From assembly GCA_021800275.1 (NCBI GenBank), contig JAJYZB010000009.1, positions 1 through 64,000 of the forward strand: 64,000 nt of DNA, in the 5' to 3' direction. The position numbers and the translations under genes are program-made. This document shows, in pieces, positions 8,058-17,690 of this stretch. The stretch is from a bacterium. GTDB taxonomy: Bacteria > Vulcanimicrobiota > JABDET01. Positions within the stretch are counted from its first letter, which is position 1. Every line of letters starts with the position of its first letter. The notes under the pieces are model-generated. The model saw nothing but the letters and a program-made list of their open reading frames with translations. It was not told the origin of the DNA and ran no database searches.

Positions 8058-10229
8058 TTATAGATATCCCATCCCTTTGAGTCTTTCCAGCAGCTCAGCT
8101 TCCTCTTGAAGAGTATAATCTTTAGAATTTTCTTTTTCGAACGTGAAGGGTTCTGAAATTTCTATGAGCATTTTCTGAGAAGCATTTCTTAAATCCAGCG
8201 TCATGGCTGGTTTCTCATCTCTTAAATTGTTTTGTTCCTGTGGGTCATTTCCTAAATGAAATAGATTTTCTTCCAGGATGTTAGGAGACTGCGGATTTTC
8301 ATTCACATTGTGTTTTGCCGTGTATTTCCATTCTCCCTGTTTGAAACATAAATATCGAGTTGGTTCATTGGTAAACACCAGGTGTTCACTGAAAATAAAA
8401 GGATGGAAAGGCTTTTTTGTTTGCCTGACAGGAAGAAGAGAATATTTCTGGTTCTGCAGCGGTCCAACAAGGCTTTTTCCGTCAAGTGGATAAGGGTGAT
8501 TTCTTTTCAGCTCGAATTGTTTCACAAGGGTCGGAAAAACGTCTAAAAGTGAAACAGAGTCCTGGACCACAATTCCTGTTCTACGGTCAGTGTCTGTAAG
8601 GTTGTAAAAAATTAAAGGGACATGCAAGATTTCTTCAAACATTTCTCCGTGTCCCCACCAGGTATGATCCCAAATATCTTCCCCATGGTCTCCAAAAATG
8701 ACTAAAGCAGTATTGTCAAGAATCTTTAATTTTTCTAATTCTTCCATAAGAACACCCAGATAATGATCTGCAAAAAGAAGGGAGCTGTCATATAAATCAT
8801 TCGCGTATTCTTTTTCCTCAGTGGTCACTTCTATAGGGGTGTTTGTGGGATAATCACTGAGATGAATCAAGCCACCTGCGTCAAGATCACGGAGAGATTC
8901 TGCTACCCGACCCCCTTTTCCCGTGTGCCGTACGAGTTCGTGATGGTAGTGGGGACCATGGGCTTCATAAGTGTGGAGGAAAAGAAAAAACGGATTTTTT
9001 TTCCCGTTTTCTCGAAGCCACTGTATTCCATTTTTAAAAATTGGTCCAGTCTTATTTTTAATGTTTAGTTCGATAGGAAAATCAGCATATCGAGAAAAAC
9101 CATTTGCAAATCCAAGGGCTCCATCTACCAGTCCCCCTCCAGTAAAGGCTGCGTTGAGATACCCTGCTTTTTTAAAAAGAGCGGGCAGGTTTTCGGGAAA
9201 GTTGTTTAGTGTCTCCATGAATCCTTGTAGAATTTCCTGCTGGTTCGCGATTTTTTGGGTTTTAAATTTCAGCAGTCTTGAAGAGTAAAGCCCTGTGAAT
9301 AAAGAAGCATGAGAAGGGAGTGTGTATCCCGCATTACTGTAAGCGTGCTTAAAAAGCGTTCCTTTTTCTGCGATTTCTTTCAGAACTGGTCCTGTTTTCC
9401 TTGAGTATCCATAGGCCTGCAGATGATCTGCTCTAACAGTATCAAGACCGATTAAAATTAAATTTTTTCTTTTTTGTTTTTTTCTCTCTGCATTTTTTTT
9501 CTCCCTATTTTCCGGGACAAACCACGGCTCTGAAAGAAAAATGCCAAAATTGTCCGGGGGGTTTCCGATTTTTTCTTGAGATAAGCAAAATTCTAAGCCT
9601 GAAGGAGAGGAAATAGGTAAGACAAATTCCTCCCATGAAGAGCCATTCTCTGTCCTGCTACATGGGGTTTTTATCAATTTTTTTTTGTTTTCTGTTTCCC
9701 AGATCTCTAAAGAGAAGTTTGAAGTTTTCCCGAAAAGTTCTGGAGTGAATGAAAAAAATAGTTTGCCTTTTTCTGACCGCTCTTTTTGATCCCAAAGCAG
9801 CTTATTTTTAGGGGATAAAAAAAAGACTTTTCTTTTTTCTTTTCCATTCGGCGGAACGTCAAAAGACTTTTCAATCCACTGATTGTCTCCGATAGGAGAT
9901 AAAGTTAAATGCCTATATCTCCAGAGGTCTTTAGCGGGGCAGTTGTTAGCAATCGAAATCTTATTGATGCCTTGAATTAAATATCCTGGAAGTGGAAGAG
10001 CTGATTGGATTAAAATGAGATCATTTTTCTGAGAGGTAAACCCCTGGATTGAGAAATGGGCAGGTCTTTCATTGATGCGAAAATCCCATTCTAATGATGA
10101 GGGAAGAGGAATTAGGCGGGTTAGAACAAGCTGCAGAGAATACCAGTTTTTTTCTTTTAATTCAAAAAATAGCTTAAGTCCTGTTTCAGTTTCTAAGATT
10201 TTAGTGTTAAAACCCGAGATAGAGTTTAT
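8058..10229 (-). CDS. Sulfatase/alkaline-phosphatase superfamily protein with extra N-terminal region; probable non-canonical ATA start
   Basis: C-terminal 539 aa: LILIGLDTVRADHLQAYGYSRKTGP...GYTLPSHASLFTGL...VIFGDHGEDIWDHTWWGHG. Frame stays open from the TTG at 9677 up to the stop at 10242-10244; AAGGAG lies 8 nt before ATA at 10229. Confidence 0.75.
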   Translation of the reverse strand: MNSISGFNTKILETETGLKLFFELKEKNWYSLQLVLTRLIPLPSSLEWDFRINERPAHFSIQGFTSQKNDLILIQSALPLPGYLIQGINKISIANNCPAKDLWRYRHLTLSPIGDNQWIEKSFDVPPNGKEKRKVFFLSPKNKLLWDQKERSEKGKLFFSFTPELFGKTSNFSLEIWETENKKKLIKTPCSRTENGSSWEEFVLPISSPSGLEFCLSQEKIGNPPDNFGIFLSEPWFVPENREKKNAERKKQKRKNLILIGLDTVRADHLQAYGYSRKTGPVLKEIAEKGTLFKHAYSNAGYTLPSHASLFTGLYSSRLLKFKTQKIANQQEILQGFMETLNNFPENLPALFKKAGYLNAAFTGGGLVDGALGFANGFSRYADFPIELNIKNKTGPIFKNGIQWLRENGKKNPFFLFLHTYEAHGPHYHHELVRHTGKGGRVAESLRDLDAGGLIHLSDYPTNTPIEVTTEEKEYANDLYDSSLLFADHYLGVLMEELEKLKILDNTALVIFGDHGEDIWDHTWWGHGEMFEEILHVPLIFYNLTDTDRRTGIVVQDSVSLLDVFPTLVKQFELKRNHPYPLDGKSLVGPLQNQKYSLLPVRQTKKPFHPFIFSEHLVFTNEPTRYLCFKQGEWKYTAKHNVNENPQSPNILEENLFHLGNDPQEQNNLRDEKPAMTLDLRNASQKMLIEISEPFTFEKENSKDYTLQEEAELLERLKGMGYL

Positions 10230-10285
10230 CGTTATTTCTCCTTAGATTCGGTATTCAATGTCCACAGCCATGTCCCCTGTTTGAT

Positions 10286-10534
10286 TTAAGCTGGAATGAC
10301 ATTGTAAATCCCTTCTGCTGCTTGAATGATCGCGGCATCCTCTGGTGTGGCTGGCTCATCCTCAATCCACAGCTTCTGGTTCACAATCTGTTCTACATCG
10401 CTGGCAAAGGTTATTCCTCCTATACTGATGGCAGCAGTTATATGAAGATTGGATGGAATTTTGTATCTGAAAGGGATGGATTCCTGCATCAAAAGTTTGA
10501 CAGTGAGCATAATATATTTGAAGTGCTCCCCCAA
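10286..10534 (-). CDS. Hypothetical protein or gene remnant (TTG start, no clear RBS)
   Basis: ORF track; protein-like composition but no recognised domain. Confidence 0.35.
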   Translation of the reverse strand: MGEHFKYIMLTVKLLMQESIPFRYKIPSNLHITAAISIGGITFASDVEQIVNQKLWIEDEPATPEDAAIIQAAEGIYNVIPA

Positions 10535-10619
10535 ATACTGCTTCAGGGCGGGTAGAACTTACAGCATTTTCTTTGTCTTTTATTCCCTTTAAAAAAATCT
10601 TGCGGTTTAAAGTTTTTTC

Positions 10620-10648
10620 TTGTGGTTTCGTTTATTTTATGGTACAAT
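10620..10648 (+). promoter_or_regulatory. Putative sigma70-type promoter for the Uma2-like gene
   Basis: TTGTGG, 17-bp spacer, TACAAT about 75 bp upstream of the start codon. Confidence 0.5.
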
Positions 10649-10722
10649 CAGGGTGTGCTGCAGCTAAATTTTTGACAATTTTTTGACAAGAGTATGTTAA
10701 GTTGCAAAGGAGATGAAATCTG

Positions 10723-11280
10723 ATGGCGATCCTGCATGAAAAATGGAAATACACGTACGAGGATTACTGCAAGCTCCCTTCTGATATCCGAGCAGAAGTT
10801 CTGGAGGGGGAACTTCTAATGTGTGCCTCTCCCAATACCAGACATCAAAGGATATCGCGAGAGATCGAGTTTCCTCTTTCCCAGTGGGTGAAAGAAAAAG
10901 GGTTAGGGGAAGTTTTAAATGCCCCGATGGATGTGGTCTTATCCCCTTATACTGTCCTTCAGCCTGATATTTTGTATCTCTCTAAGGAAAGACTTTCGAT
11001 TATTACAGAGCCCAATATTCAAGGGGCTCCGGATTTAGTGGTTGAGATTTTTTCTCCTGGGGATGAGAAAAGAGATGCGGTTAAGAAAAAAGCGATTTAT
11101 GAGAAGTATGGGGTGAAAGAGTACTGGATGGTGGATCCCGCTCATGAGAGGATTACTCTTTTATATTTAGGTGAAAAGGGTTATCAAGAAAAAGCTGTTT
11201 ATGCGAAAGGACAGGTTTTAGAATCTGTGATTCTTCCTGGGTTTACGTTAAAGTTGGATGAAGTATTTAAGGTTTGGTAG
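10723..11280 (+). CDS. Uma2-family (DUF820) PD-(D/E)XK-like protein
   Basis: YTYEDYCKLPSDIRAEVLEGELL...LQPDILYLS...GAPDLVVEIFSPGDEKRDAVKKKAIYEKYGVKEYWMVDP. Confidence 0.92.
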   Translation: MAILHEKWKYTYEDYCKLPSDIRAEVLEGELLMCASPNTRHQRISREIEFPLSQWVKEKGLGEVLNAPMDVVLSPYTVLQPDILYLSKERLSIITEPNIQGAPDLVVEIFSPGDEKRDAVKKKAIYEKYGVKEYWMVDPAHERITLLYLGEKGYQEKAVYAKGQVLESVILPGFTLKLDEVFKVW

Positions 11281-11465
11281 GAGAAGAATTCTTATCCCTT
11301 CTGCCGATAGTTTTCTAGAATCTGGTTTGTTCCCTAATAGCTGTATCCTGATTTCATTTTCTGATCAGTGGGTTTAAACATTGGTTTTAAGACAGCTATG
11401 ATGGTTAAGGAAAGCAAATAGAAGGTATGCCTTTTTATTTTATTGAAATTTCTATCATAAAAACA

Positions 11466-12416
11466 ATGAGAAAGATTATAGCTGTTGGGGATCTCCATGG
11501 AGATGTTCATCGCCTGATTCGTATTTTAAAAGAGGAGTCAGTGATTGATGAGATAACTCTTCAATGGACTTCTACTGCTGAAAAATGCGATCTTGTTTTG
11601 TTAGGCGATTATGTGGATTGGAGAGGAGAACCTTTAGAAGCTCCTTATCTGGAATGGCCTCAAGGGGTTAAAAAATTGATAGAGTTTATTTATTCTCTTT
11701 TTCAACAGAATTCCCGCCTGCGAGAAGAGAAAAATTTTCAAGGAAGATTTTACCCCCTTCTAGGAAATCATGAAGGGATGATGCTTGAAGGCTTTGAAAT
11801 CATCAATAAATTATCAGACTCGAAAAATAAGTCCCTTCAATTATTTCAGACAGCCAGTGATTGGGTTGATTTTTTTACAAAAGAATCCTTGAGTTTAAAA
11901 GAAGAAGAGCAGCTTATGCGCTTTTTGAACTGGTATGAGCAGGGAGGAGATAAAACCATTCAAAGTTTTGGGGACCTCCATTCCTGGGTCAAGATGATGG
12001 AAGGGGAGATCGGGAATTTTTTGAGAGCTCTTCCTCTTGGGGTTGTCGTGAATGAAAAATTGTTCTGCCATTCAGTGCCTGATGATAAAAGCTGCTGGGT
12101 TCCTATTTATAAATACGAACTTCCTTCAGACGGACATGGAAAGAGAATTCGAGATCAGTTTTTGTGGGGAAGAAAACTTTGGGGATATGATGCTTTTTTA
12201 GGCGCTCCTACTAAAGCATTTACTGAAAAAGAAGTGGATGAGATGTTGGAGAAAATGGAAGTAAAAGGGGTTTTTGTAGGACATACTTCTCTCCATAAAA
12301 GCAAGCCTTTTCATTTGTTCGGTGGAAAAATCGTAAACCTGGATACTCACGGGATTCCTGGAAGTCAGGCTTACGTTGAAGAATATGAAGAGAAGGTTTC
12401 CCAGATGGAGAACTGA
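11466..12416 (+). CDS. Calcineurin-like metallophosphoesterase
   Basis: IIAVGDLHGDVHRL, LVLLGDYVDWRG, PLLGNHEGM, FVGHTSLH; internal ATG preferred. Confidence 0.88.
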   Translation: MRKIIAVGDLHGDVHRLIRILKEESVIDEITLQWTSTAEKCDLVLLGDYVDWRGEPLEAPYLEWPQGVKKLIEFIYSLFQQNSRLREEKNFQGRFYPLLGNHEGMMLEGFEIINKLSDSKNKSLQLFQTASDWVDFFTKESLSLKEEEQLMRFLNWYEQGGDKTIQSFGDLHSWVKMMEGEIGNFLRALPLGVVVNEKLFCHSVPDDKSCWVPIYKYELPSDGHGKRIRDQFLWGRKLWGYDAFLGAPTKAFTEKEVDEMLEKMEVKGVFVGHTSLHKSKPFHLFGGKIVNLDTHGIPGSQAYVEEYEEKVSQMEN

Positions 12417-12440
12417 ACCAGCATATTGGAGAAATAATGG

Positions 12441-13370
12441 ATGGAAGAGATTAAAGTTATATCAGACAGGCTGCAGACAAACATTGAAAAAGTTATTATA
12501 GGCAAATCCTTGATTGTCCAGTTGATTCTTGCTGCAGTTTTTTGTGAAGGCCATGTTTTAATTGATGATGTTCCAGGAGTTGGGAAAACTATGCTGGCTC
12601 GAGCTATTTCTAAAAGCCTTGGATTGACCTTTCACAGGATTCAGTTTACCCCGGATCTTCTCCCATCCGATATTTTAGGGGTTAATGTTTACAATCAAAA
12701 AACAGGTGATTTTGAATTTAAGCCGGGGCCAATATTAAGTCAGGTTGTCCTGGCGGATGAAATCAATCGAGGAACACCTAAAACACAGTCTAGCTTATTG
12801 GAGTGTATGGAGGAAAAGCAAATTTCTGTGGATGGGATGACTCGTAAAACTCCGCGTCCTTTTTTAGTGATTGCAACACAAAATCCAATTGAGCATTACG
12901 GCACTTTTCCTCTCCCTGAAGCACAGGTTGATCGGTTCCTGCTTCGAGTGCATTTAGGTTATCCTTCCCAGGAAGAAGAAAAACAAGTGCTTCGAGATCA
13001 AATCCTGCAGCACCCGATAGAAGAGATAAATTCTGTTGTCAGCGCTGAGGAACTTTTGTTAACTCAAAAAAAAGTGAGAGAAACTCATCTCGAAGAAAGC
13101 GTTGAAAATTATATTGTTCAGTTGGTTGAAGCGACACGCGCAGATGAGCGACTTTTTTTAGGCGCTAGTCCAAGGGGTTCTTTAGCTCTGTTTAAAGTAT
13201 CTCAGGCATGGGCAGCCATTCATGGAAGAGATTATGTGATTCCTGATGATGTTAAACAACTTGCTTTACCTGTGTTAGCCCACCGTCTTATTCCTCGAGG
13301 AGTCAGAACTTGGGAAGCCTCAGAAGAGATTTTAAAGAGCATTTTGTTGAAGGTTCCGGTTCCTGTCTAA
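12441..13370 (+). CDS. MoxR-type AAA+ ATPase
   Basis: DDVPGVGKTMLARAISKSLG, LLPSDILGV, VVLADEINRGTPKTQSSLLECMEE, IATQNPIEHYGTFPLPEAQVDRF. Confidence 0.95.
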   Translation: MEEIKVISDRLQTNIEKVIIGKSLIVQLILAAVFCEGHVLIDDVPGVGKTMLARAISKSLGLTFHRIQFTPDLLPSDILGVNVYNQKTGDFEFKPGPILSQVVLADEINRGTPKTQSSLLECMEEKQISVDGMTRKTPRPFLVIATQNPIEHYGTFPLPEAQVDRFLLRVHLGYPSQEEEKQVLRDQILQHPIEEINSVVSAEELLLTQKKVRETHLEESVENYIVQLVEATRADERLFLGASPRGSLALFKVSQAWAAIHGRDYVIPDDVKQLALPVLAHRLIPRGVRTWEASEEILKSILLKVPVPV

Positions 13371-14833
13371 TGTCAGTCAGAGTTCGTTTTGCTCCCAGTC
13401 CTACTGGACGCCTTCATATTGGTTCTGCTCGAACCGCTTTGTATAATTGGCTTTTTGCCAAGCATGAAAAAGGAACCTTTATTTTAAGGATTGAAGACAC
13501 AGATAGGGAACGGAGCAAAAAGGAATATCTTCAGACCATTCTTTCGGATCTTACTTGGTTGGGGTTAACATGGGATGAAGGTCCTTATTGTCAATCTGAA
13601 CGTCTTTCTTTTTATCAAGAGTTGGCGCAGCAACTGCTAAATAAGGGAAATGCTTACTACTGCTACTGCACTCCTTCTGAGTTGGCTTTGAAAAAAGAAA
13701 AAGCAGTCCTTGAAAAGAAACCTCTGCGGTATGATGGATCTTGCAGAAAGCTTACATCTACGCAGAGATCTATTTATGAATCTGAAGGCAGGAAGCCTGT
13801 TCTGCGATTGGTCTGCCCTGAAAACGTACATTTAACAGTTCATGACGCGATTCGCGGCGAAATTAATTTTTCCACAGAGGTTTTAGATGATTTCATCATC
13901 GTGAAATCAGATGGTTTTCCTGTTTATAATTTTGCCTGCGCCGCTGATGATCATGACCTTGGAATCACTCATGTTCTTCGCGGAGAAGAACATCTTTCCA
14001 ATACCCCAAGGCAGCTGCTCATTTATAGAGTTTTTGGATGGGTTCCTCCTATTTTTGGTCATCTTTCGATCATTTTGGATGAAAATCGGAAAAAGCTGAG
14101 TAAAAGAGAAGGATCTACGTTTTTAGATGAATTTCGAGAGTCTGGTTTTCTGCCAGAGGCTCTTTTAAATTTTTTGGTTCTGCTGGGATGGGCATCTGAT
14201 GAAAATAAGGAGAAGATGTCCCTATCTGAGATTGTACAAAAGTTTACCCTCAATGGAGTCACAAAATCTCCTGCTATTTTTGATTTTAAAAAACTGGAGT
14301 GGATGAACAGCCAGTATATTCGCGAGCTGCCTGTTGAGAATTTTATAAAATTGGCCATTCCGTTTTTGGAAAAAGCGGGATGGGCCGCTGATGGAGCATT
14401 GAAAACGATCCTTTTATCAGAAGATAAGAAAGAAAGGCTGCGGTCGCTGGTTATGCTGTACCGTGAGAGAGTTAAGAGATTGAATGAATTTCCTGTATTG
14501 ACGCGGTATTATTTTTTGGAAGATATTCCATTAGAGTTTTCAACTCTTAAGAAATGGGCGGACTCAAAGGGAATTCTTTTTTTTGAGGAATTTCTTAAAA
14601 AAATTCAAGACGCTTTTTTTACTCCTGAGGTTCTTGAAAGAACGTTAAGAGATTTTGTTGATTCTAAGGGACTGAAGGCAGGAGATCTCATCCATCCTCT
14701 GCGGTATTTCTTAACAGGACAGGAAGTCAGCCCAGGGGTTTTTGAAGTTATGGCTGTTTTAGGAAAAGAGAGAACCCTAACTAGAATCCAGAAGGGAGTT
14801 TTGACATTAAATCAATTGAAGAATCCAGCTTAG
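13370..14833 (+). CDS. gltX: Glutamyl-tRNA synthetase
   Basis: VRFAPSPTGRLHIGSARTALYNWLFA...KLSKREGS; TAATG overlap with the moxR stop. Confidence 0.97.
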   Translation: MSVRVRFAPSPTGRLHIGSARTALYNWLFAKHEKGTFILRIEDTDRERSKKEYLQTILSDLTWLGLTWDEGPYCQSERLSFYQELAQQLLNKGNAYYCYCTPSELALKKEKAVLEKKPLRYDGSCRKLTSTQRSIYESEGRKPVLRLVCPENVHLTVHDAIRGEINFSTEVLDDFIIVKSDGFPVYNFACAADDHDLGITHVLRGEEHLSNTPRQLLIYRVFGWVPPIFGHLSIILDENRKKLSKREGSTFLDEFRESGFLPEALLNFLVLLGWASDENKEKMSLSEIVQKFTLNGVTKSPAIFDFKKLEWMNSQYIRELPVENFIKLAIPFLEKAGWAADGALKTILLSEDKKERLRSLVMLYRERVKRLNEFPVLTRYYFLEDIPLEFSTLKKWADSKGILFFEEFLKKIQDAFFTPEVLERTLRDFVDSKGLKAGDLIHPLRYFLTGQEVSPGVFEVMAVLGKERTLTRIQKGVLTLNQLKNPA

Positions 14834-14835
14834 TC

Positions 14836-16083
14836 GTGGAGCTCTATTTGACCGAAATATTAAATACCCCTGTGCTGGACAGAACAGGGGATGATGTGGG
14901 TAGGGTTTCAGACGTTTTAATTTCACTGGGGGAGATTTTCCCCAGGGTTTGCGCTGTGGAAATAAAAAGAGATAAGCAGACCCGCTTAATTTCTAAAGAG
15001 GATGTGGATTATTTCAGCAAAAGGGTGATTACTTTAAAAATAGCAGGAGATAAAATAGTTCTGTATCAACCTTCATCCCGAGATTTATTTCTGGTAAAAG
15101 ATCTTTTGGATAGACAGATCATTGATATCTATGGAGCAAAAGTGGTGAGGGTGAATGATTTAAAGTTAATGAGATTTAACGCCGATTTTCACCTTGCGGG
15201 AGCAGACATAGGTTTATCTGGCTTAATCAGGCGGTTAAATTTAGAGAGGCCCGTGAAAGCGCTGCAGAGCTTGTTTAAAAAGCCCCATCATGAACATGTT
15301 ATTGCCTGGAACTTTGTGGAACTGATTCCTGGAGAAAAGCCAAAAGTTAAACTAACGGTGGAGCAGAACAAGATTAACCAGCTTCATCCTGCTGATATAG
15401 CTGAAATTTTAACCGGTTTATCTCCTCAAGATAGAGCAGTTGTAATGGAAACACTGGATGAAGAAAAAGCTGCTTCTGCTTTAGGGGAAGTCGAAACAGA
15501 AATTACTTTGGATATTTTAGATGATCTTTCAAAAGAAAAAGTCGCCTCTATTTTAAAAGAGATGAATCCTGATGATGCGGCTGATATTTTAGGGGAGCTG
15601 CCAAAGGAAAAAGTTTCTGAAATTCTTTCTACTCTTGAGTTAAGGGAAGCAGCTGATTTAAAAGACCTTTTGAAACACCCTGAACACACTGCTGGCGGAC
15701 TAATGACTACTGAGTTTATCAGTTTGTCTGAGAAATTAACAGTCGAACAGACGATTCAGCATCTTAGAGAAAAAGCGCCAGATGCAGAGACCATCTACTA
15801 TCTCTATGTGGTGGATGATGATGACCATGTTATAGGAGTCGTCAGTTTAAGAGATTTGATCGTAGCAAAGCCTGCGACTCTGCTGTCTGCCATCATGGCG
15901 ACAAAACTTGTAAAAGTGTTTTCTTCGGCTTCAAAAGAGGAAGTTGCTGAATTAATTGCAAAATATGATCTTCTGGCTGTGCCGGTTGTGGATGAATCTG
16001 AAAAACTAATCGGTATTATCACAGTGGATGACGTGGTTGATGTTTTGCTCTCACGTCGGTGGAAACGCAGAAAAGGAGGATAA
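14836..16083 (+). CDS. PRC-barrel + MgtE-N + paired CBS protein without membrane domain
   Basis: N-terminal PRC-like half; MgtE-N repeats (LHPADIAEILTGLSPQDRAVVMETLDEEKAASAL); CBS pair; no hydrophobic C-terminus; GTG start. Confidence 0.85.
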   Translation: MELYLTEILNTPVLDRTGDDVGRVSDVLISLGEIFPRVCAVEIKRDKQTRLISKEDVDYFSKRVITLKIAGDKIVLYQPSSRDLFLVKDLLDRQIIDIYGAKVVRVNDLKLMRFNADFHLAGADIGLSGLIRRLNLERPVKALQSLFKKPHHEHVIAWNFVELIPGEKPKVKLTVEQNKINQLHPADIAEILTGLSPQDRAVVMETLDEEKAASALGEVETEITLDILDDLSKEKVASILKEMNPDDAADILGELPKEKVSEILSTLELREAADLKDLLKHPEHTAGGLMTTEFISLSEKLTVEQTIQHLREKAPDAETIYYLYVVDDDDHVIGVVSLRDLIVAKPATLLSAIMATKLVKVFSSASKEEVAELIAKYDLLAVPVVDESEKLIGIITVDDVVDVLLSRRWKRRKGG

Positions 16084-16085
16084 GC

Positions 16086-16619
16086 GTGATGGTGGATCAG
16101 AAAATTCTAGATTTAAAAGAGAAGATTCGCAGCATTCCGGATTTTCCAGTGAAGGGGATTCTTTTCAGAGATATCACTACTTTATTAAAAGACTCTAAAT
16201 CGTTTTCTAAAGTGATTGATTTGTTAACCGATCATTATGAGAAAAAAGAGATTGATACTGTGGCTGGAATTGAAGCAAGAGGATATATTTTAGGCGCGCC
16301 TCTTGCGGCAAGACTTGGGGTAGGTTTTGTCCCTGTGCGGAAACCAGGAAAACTGCCTTCAGAGACGATTTCTGAGACGTATAGTCTGGAGTATGGAAAT
16401 AGTACTCTGGAAATCCATGCAGACGCTGTTCAAAAAGGAGAAAAGGTTTTGATTGTGGATGACTTGATTGCCACTGGGGGATCTGCTCTGGCTGCTAAAA
16501 AGTTAATAGAGAGATTGAATGGTGTTGTGGCAGGTTTTTGTTTCTTAATCGAGTTAACTGATTTGAATGGCAAAAAGATTTTAGGAAATTCTGACATTTA
16601 TTCTTTAATTCAATATTAG
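16086..16619 (+). CDS. apt: Adenine phosphoribosyltransferase
   Basis: IRSIPDFPVKGILFRDITTLL...GIEARGYILGAPLA...VLIVDDLIATGGSALAA; AGGAGG before GTG/ATG. Confidence 0.95.
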   Translation: MMVDQKILDLKEKIRSIPDFPVKGILFRDITTLLKDSKSFSKVIDLLTDHYEKKEIDTVAGIEARGYILGAPLAARLGVGFVPVRKPGKLPSETISETYSLEYGNSTLEIHADAVQKGEKVLIVDDLIATGGSALAAKKLIERLNGVVAGFCFLIELTDLNGKKILGNSDIYSLIQY

Positions 16620-16676
16620 CAAGGATTAGAGAGGCTGGTTCAAGAAGTTAGTATCCAGGATATAAGTTTTTTTGAG

Positions 16677-17690
16677 GTGAAAATGATGAGAAATTTCAGC
16701 TGGCCTGAAAAGATTTTATTGGCTTCTCCGAGAGGATTTTGCGCCGGGGTAGATAGAGCGATAGACGTTTTGAATCGTGTTCAAGCGGCTGATGGAGGAG
16801 AACAGATTTATTCTTATCATCAAATCGTGCATAATACTCACGTTGTTAAAAAATTTGAGGAGCAGGGTGTAAAGTTTGTCGAAAATATATCTCTTGTCCC
16901 TGAAGATAAAACCGTTGTCTTCAGCGCTCATGGAGTTTCTCCTGAGGTCAGAGAAAAAACCAAGGAACGGAGATTAAACTGGATTGATGCCACTTGCCCT
17001 CTGGTAGAAAAACCTCATCGAGAGGTGAAAAAATTTGCTGAACAGGGATATACGATTCTGTATATTGGTCACGCTGGTCACGATGAAACAATTGGAACAA
17101 TGGGAGAAGCTCCTGATCACATGATTTTAATTGAAACAGTTGAGGATGCCGAAACCGTTCAAGTTTCTAACCCGGATAAATTAGCTTTGACAACACAGAC
17201 CACTCTTTCTTTGGATGACACAGCAGAGATCGTAGCCGTTTTGAAGAGGCGATTCCCTCATCTGACAGCTCCCAGAAGTGAAGATGTTTGTTATGCCACT
17301 CAGAATCGTCAGGATGCTGTTAAAGCCATGGTAAAAAAAGGAGCAGAATCAGTTGTCATAGTGGGCTCTTCAAACAGTTCCAATGCCCATCGGATGAGAG
17401 AAGTGGCTGAGCAGGCATTGAAAATGAAGTTTGAGATAAATGGGAAGGGGGCTGCTTATTTGATTGATGATGTGCAGGAATTGAACGGGAAAGAATCTTA
17501 TTTTTCCCATCTTCACGTCGTGGGATTGTCTTCAGCAGCTTCAGTTTCTGAAGAAAAGTTCCAGGAGGTAGTTAATTGGTTTAAAGAAAGAGGGAGTCGA
17601 ATTGTTGAAGAAGAAGTGGTTGCTGACGAAAGCAATATTCACTTTGCTTCCCCTCAAAGATTGAAACTTTTAGAGGAACGTGCCCGTTAA
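16677..17690 (+). CDS. ispH: 4-hydroxy-3-methylbut-2-enyl diphosphate reductase
   Basis: [18 protein letters not shown]...[18 protein letters not shown]...DATCPLV...[11 protein letters not shown]. Confidence 0.95.
   Translation: MKMMRNFSWPEKILLASPRGFCAGVDRAIDVLNRVQAADGGEQIYSYHQIVHNTHVVKKFEEQGVKFVENISLVPEDKTVVFSAHGVSPEVREKTKERRLNWIDATCPLVEKPHREVKKFAEQGYTILYIGHAGHDETIGTMGEAPDHMILIETVEDAETVQVSNPDKLALTTQTTLSLDDTAEIVAVLKRRFPHLTAPRSEDVCYATQNRQDAVKAMVKKGAESVVIVGSSNSSNAHRMREVAEQALKMKFEINGKGAAYLIDDVQELNGKESYFSHLHVVGLSSAASVSEEKFQEVVNWFKERGSRIVEEEVVADESNIHFASPQRLKLLEERAR

Noticed and set aside
10322-10555. 77-aa plus-strand ORF
   Set aside because: Overlaps the minus-strand ORF 10286-10534; no RBS or domain. 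Neither strand is certain here.
10723-11280. Defence or mobile element nuclease
   Set aside because: Uma2/DUF820 genes are common orphan genes, and no defence partners or element boundaries are visible.
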